Part shown: in pieces, positions 5,521 through 6,805 of the stretch | Layout: each line of letters begins with the position of its first letter | Numbering within the stretch: the first letter of the stretch is position 1 | DNA from: an uncultured Brevundimonas sp. | Lineage (GTDB): Bacteria > Pseudomonadota > Alphaproteobacteria > Caulobacterales > Caulobacteraceae | Direction: 5' to 3' | Length of the DNA stretch: 6,805 nt | NCBI RefSeq assembly: GCF_943913055.1 | Contig: NZ_CALTWS010000151.1 | Span: 1-6,805 of the forward strand | Program-made: the position numbers and the translations under genes | The notes under the pieces: generated by a model | Seen by the model: the letters and a program-made list of their open reading frames with translations, nothing else | The model's database searches: none | Told to the model about the DNA's origin: nothing

Positions 5521-6551
5521 CGCTGACGCCTCACGCCCTCGAAAGGATCGCTCTCGTCGCCCTCGTGAGGGTCGAAGCCGAAGTGGGCGAAGCCGGCCTC
5601 CATCTCGGGCGACAGGGGGGCGGTCACCTTCAGGACGCCACCGCGCGGATGATCCAGTTCGATACTGCGGGCGTGGAGCTGCAGCTTCAGTGGGCCGGAC
5701 AACTCCCTGGATTTGTCGTCGCCGTATTTGGGATCGCCGAGGATGGGATGGCCGATGCCGGACATGTGCGCGCGCAGCTGGTGCGTCCGGCCGGTGAAGG
5801 GGCGGAGCGCCATCCAGGAAGCCCGATGGGCGGCTCTGGAAATGGTTGCGAAGGCGGTTTCGGCCGGTTCGGCGCGCGGGTCCTTGCGGTCGGCCGGGCG
5901 CATCATCTCAAAGTCGTTGATGCCGGTCTTCTTCAGCGGCATGTCGATCTGACCGGCCGCGGGCTTGGGGTTGCCGATGACGATGGCCCAATAGGTCTTC
6001 TTGGCCTGACGCCGCGCGAAGGCACCCGCCAGTCGCTTGGCCGCCTCCGGCCCCTTGCCCAGCAGCAGGACGCCGGAGGTGTCGCGGTCCAGGCGGTGGA
6101 CCAGACGCGGCCGATCCATCCCCTCGCCCCAGACCCCCAGCAGGCGGTCGACGTGGCGGCTGGTCTTGGTGCCGCCCTGCACGGCCAGGCCGTGGGGCTT
6201 GTTGATGGCAATGACCATGTCGTCTTCGTACAGGACCAGCGACTTGGCGAAGGCGATGTCCTTCTCGGACAGGGTGTGGGCGTCGCCCGCCTGGCGCGAG
6301 GTATCGTCGGGGATGGGCGGCACGCGTACGGCGGCCCCAGCGGTCAGGCGACCTTCGGGCTTGATGCGGGCACCGTCGACGCGGATCTGGCCGCTGCGGG
6401 CCATCTTCTGCACCTGGATGTTGGACAGATGCGGCCAGCGGCGGCGGAACCAGCGGTCCAGCCGGATGCCATCCTCGTCCTCGGCGACATAGATGGTCAG
6501 GACTTCGCGTTTGGGCGGCGCATCGGCCTCGCGGATGGGTTCATCAGTCAA
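5517..6551 (-). CDS. rluC: RluC-type 23S rRNA pseudouridine synthase (RluA family)
   Basis: A 344-residue enzyme that isomerises uridine to pseudouridine in RNA, most likely 23S rRNA. An N-terminal S4-like RNA-binding domain (about 17-80: GIRLDRWFRRRWP, then a KMARSGQIRVDG segment at 49-60) precedes the catalytic domain. Catalytic motif HRLDRDTSG (152-160) holds the active Asp155. Motif I is NKPHGLAVQGG (117-127), the KTYWA strand is at 185-189 and the RTHQLRAHM motif is at 255-263, all diagnostic of RluA/RluC/RluD enzymes. Exact target positions cannot be read from sequence; RluC is favoured over RluD by overall resemblance to alphaproteobacterial RluC. The start is a TTG at 6549-6551 overlapping the crcB stop as TTGA, with GGAG (6559-6562) 7 bases upstream. 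The acidic tail (EGDESDPFEG) is ordinary. Confidence 0.92.
   Translation of the reverse strand: MTDEPIREADAPPKREVLTIYVAEDEDGIRLDRWFRRRWPHLSNIQVQKMARSGQIRVDGARIKPEGRLTAGAAVRVPPIPDDTSRQAGDAHTLSEKDIAFAKSLVLYEDDMVIAINKPHGLAVQGGTKTSRHVDRLLGVWGEGMDRPRLVHRLDRDTSGVLLLGKGPEAAKRLAGAFARRQAKKTYWAIVIGNPKPAAGQIDMPLKKTGINDFEMMRPADRKDPRAEPAETAFATISRAAHRASWMALRPFTGRTHQLRAHMSGIGHPILGDPKYGDDKSRELSGPLKLQLHARSIELDHPRGGVLKVTAPLSPEMEAGFAHFGFDPHEGDESDPFEGVRRQR
5529..5532 (-). promoter_or_regulatory. Shine-Dalgarno GAGG deciding the TTG start of the TPR-oxygenase gene
   Basis: The minus strand reads GTGAGG (5529-5534) with 8 bases to the TTG at 5520. It sits within the last codons of rluC. Its normal spacing is the main support for the rare TTG start. 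Confidence 0.55.
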
Positions 6552-6805
6552 AGGGCGGCTCCGAAGGCGCGGCGGGCGACCGTCAGGCCGATGAACAGGG
6601 CGAGGATCGACAGCACCACCGAGCCGGCGACATAGCCTCCGGCCAGGGCCAGCTGGCGCTTTTCGATCATCAGGGCCGTCTCCAGCGAGAAGGCCGAAAA
6701 GGTGGTGAAGCCGCCCAGGATGCCAACGGCGGCGAACAGGCGGATGCTTTCTGCCTGCATCCCCCCGCGAAACGCCAGCCAGCCGGTCAGAGCGCCCATC
6801 AGCAG
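6548..6805 (-). CDS. crcB: CrcB/FluC fluoride channel, C-terminal part (N-terminus beyond right edge)
   Basis: The last 85 residues of a small inner-membrane fluoride channel that exports toxic F- as a dual-topology dimer. The signature GGFTTFSAFSLE (visible residues 31-42) is the family's helix break with the Phe-box phenylalanines and the threonine/serine cluster near the central Na+ site. It is preceded by one hydrophobic segment (AAVGIL) and followed by a hydrophobic helix (about 55-76, GGYVAGSVVLSILALFIGLTV by position). Full-length members are about 120-130 residues, so roughly the first 40 lie outside. The frame is open to the right edge; the ATG at 6797-6799 is internal and not the start. 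The stop overlaps rluC's TTG. No fluoride riboswitch can be assessed because the upstream region is not in the window. Confidence 0.93.
   Translation of the reverse strand: MLMGALTGWLAFRGGMQAESIRLFAAVGILGGFTTFSAFSLETALMIEKRQLALAGGYVAGSVVLSILALFIGLTVARRAFGAAL
6559..6562 (-). promoter_or_regulatory. Shine-Dalgarno GGAG deciding the TTG start of rluC
   Basis: The minus strand reads CGGAG with 7 bases to the TTG at 6551. It lies inside the final codons of crcB. It supports the TTG as the true start; the nearby ATG at 6542-6544 is out of frame. Confidence 0.55.

Noticed and set aside
5067..6635. A 522-codon open frame on the plus strand
   Set aside because: It lies antisense to rluC and the TPR-oxygenase, is low-complexity (Arg, Gly, Pro, Ala rich) and shows no family motif. 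Long antisense frames are expected in GC-rich DNA.

Overview
The window looks like chromosome from a GC-rich alphaproteobacterium, most likely Caulobacterales (Brevundimonas or Caulobacter type). This rests on the third-position G/C bias from about 1060 to the right edge, an Atp12-type F1-ATPase assembly chaperone (in bacteria mainly an alphaproteobacterial gene), and the order crcB - rluC - HAD phosphatase - ATP12, which I recall from many alphaproteobacteria. The genus is inference.

Every gene I can support lies on the minus strand, so transcription runs right to left. First comes the C-terminal part of a CrcB/FluC fluoride channel, cut by the right edge. It is followed by an RluC-type 23S rRNA pseudouridine synthase, a TPR-repeat protein with a C-terminal 2OG-Fe(II) oxygenase domain, a HAD phosphatase and ATP12. 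The first four are chained by 4-base stop/start overlaps (TTGA, TTGA, ATGA) and ATP12 follows after 9 bases, so this is almost certainly one translationally coupled operon. A palindromic intergenic element follows, then pccB for the carboxyltransferase subunit of an acyl-CoA (propionyl-CoA) carboxylase.

The left kilobase is different. Immediately after pccB the composition drops, and the minus strand stays open from base 1058 to base 1 with no stop. The only plausible start is an ATG at 1010 behind a full AAGGAGGT ribosome site. The 336 visible residues have the hallmarks of an FRG-domain protein (FRGQ, HHGYPTPLLDWT, SP..AAFFAFE and NNR..PQQ) behind a beta-rich N-terminal domain. Its TTA, CTA and ATA codons and lower GC mark it as a probable horizontal acquisition beside a conserved metabolic gene. 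FRG proteins have no settled biochemical function that I know of and often occur in accessory or defence-type islands. This is the part of the window most likely to belong to something undescribed, but its downstream neighbours lie beyond the left edge. A perfect 11-bp inverted repeat lies inside its coding sequence.
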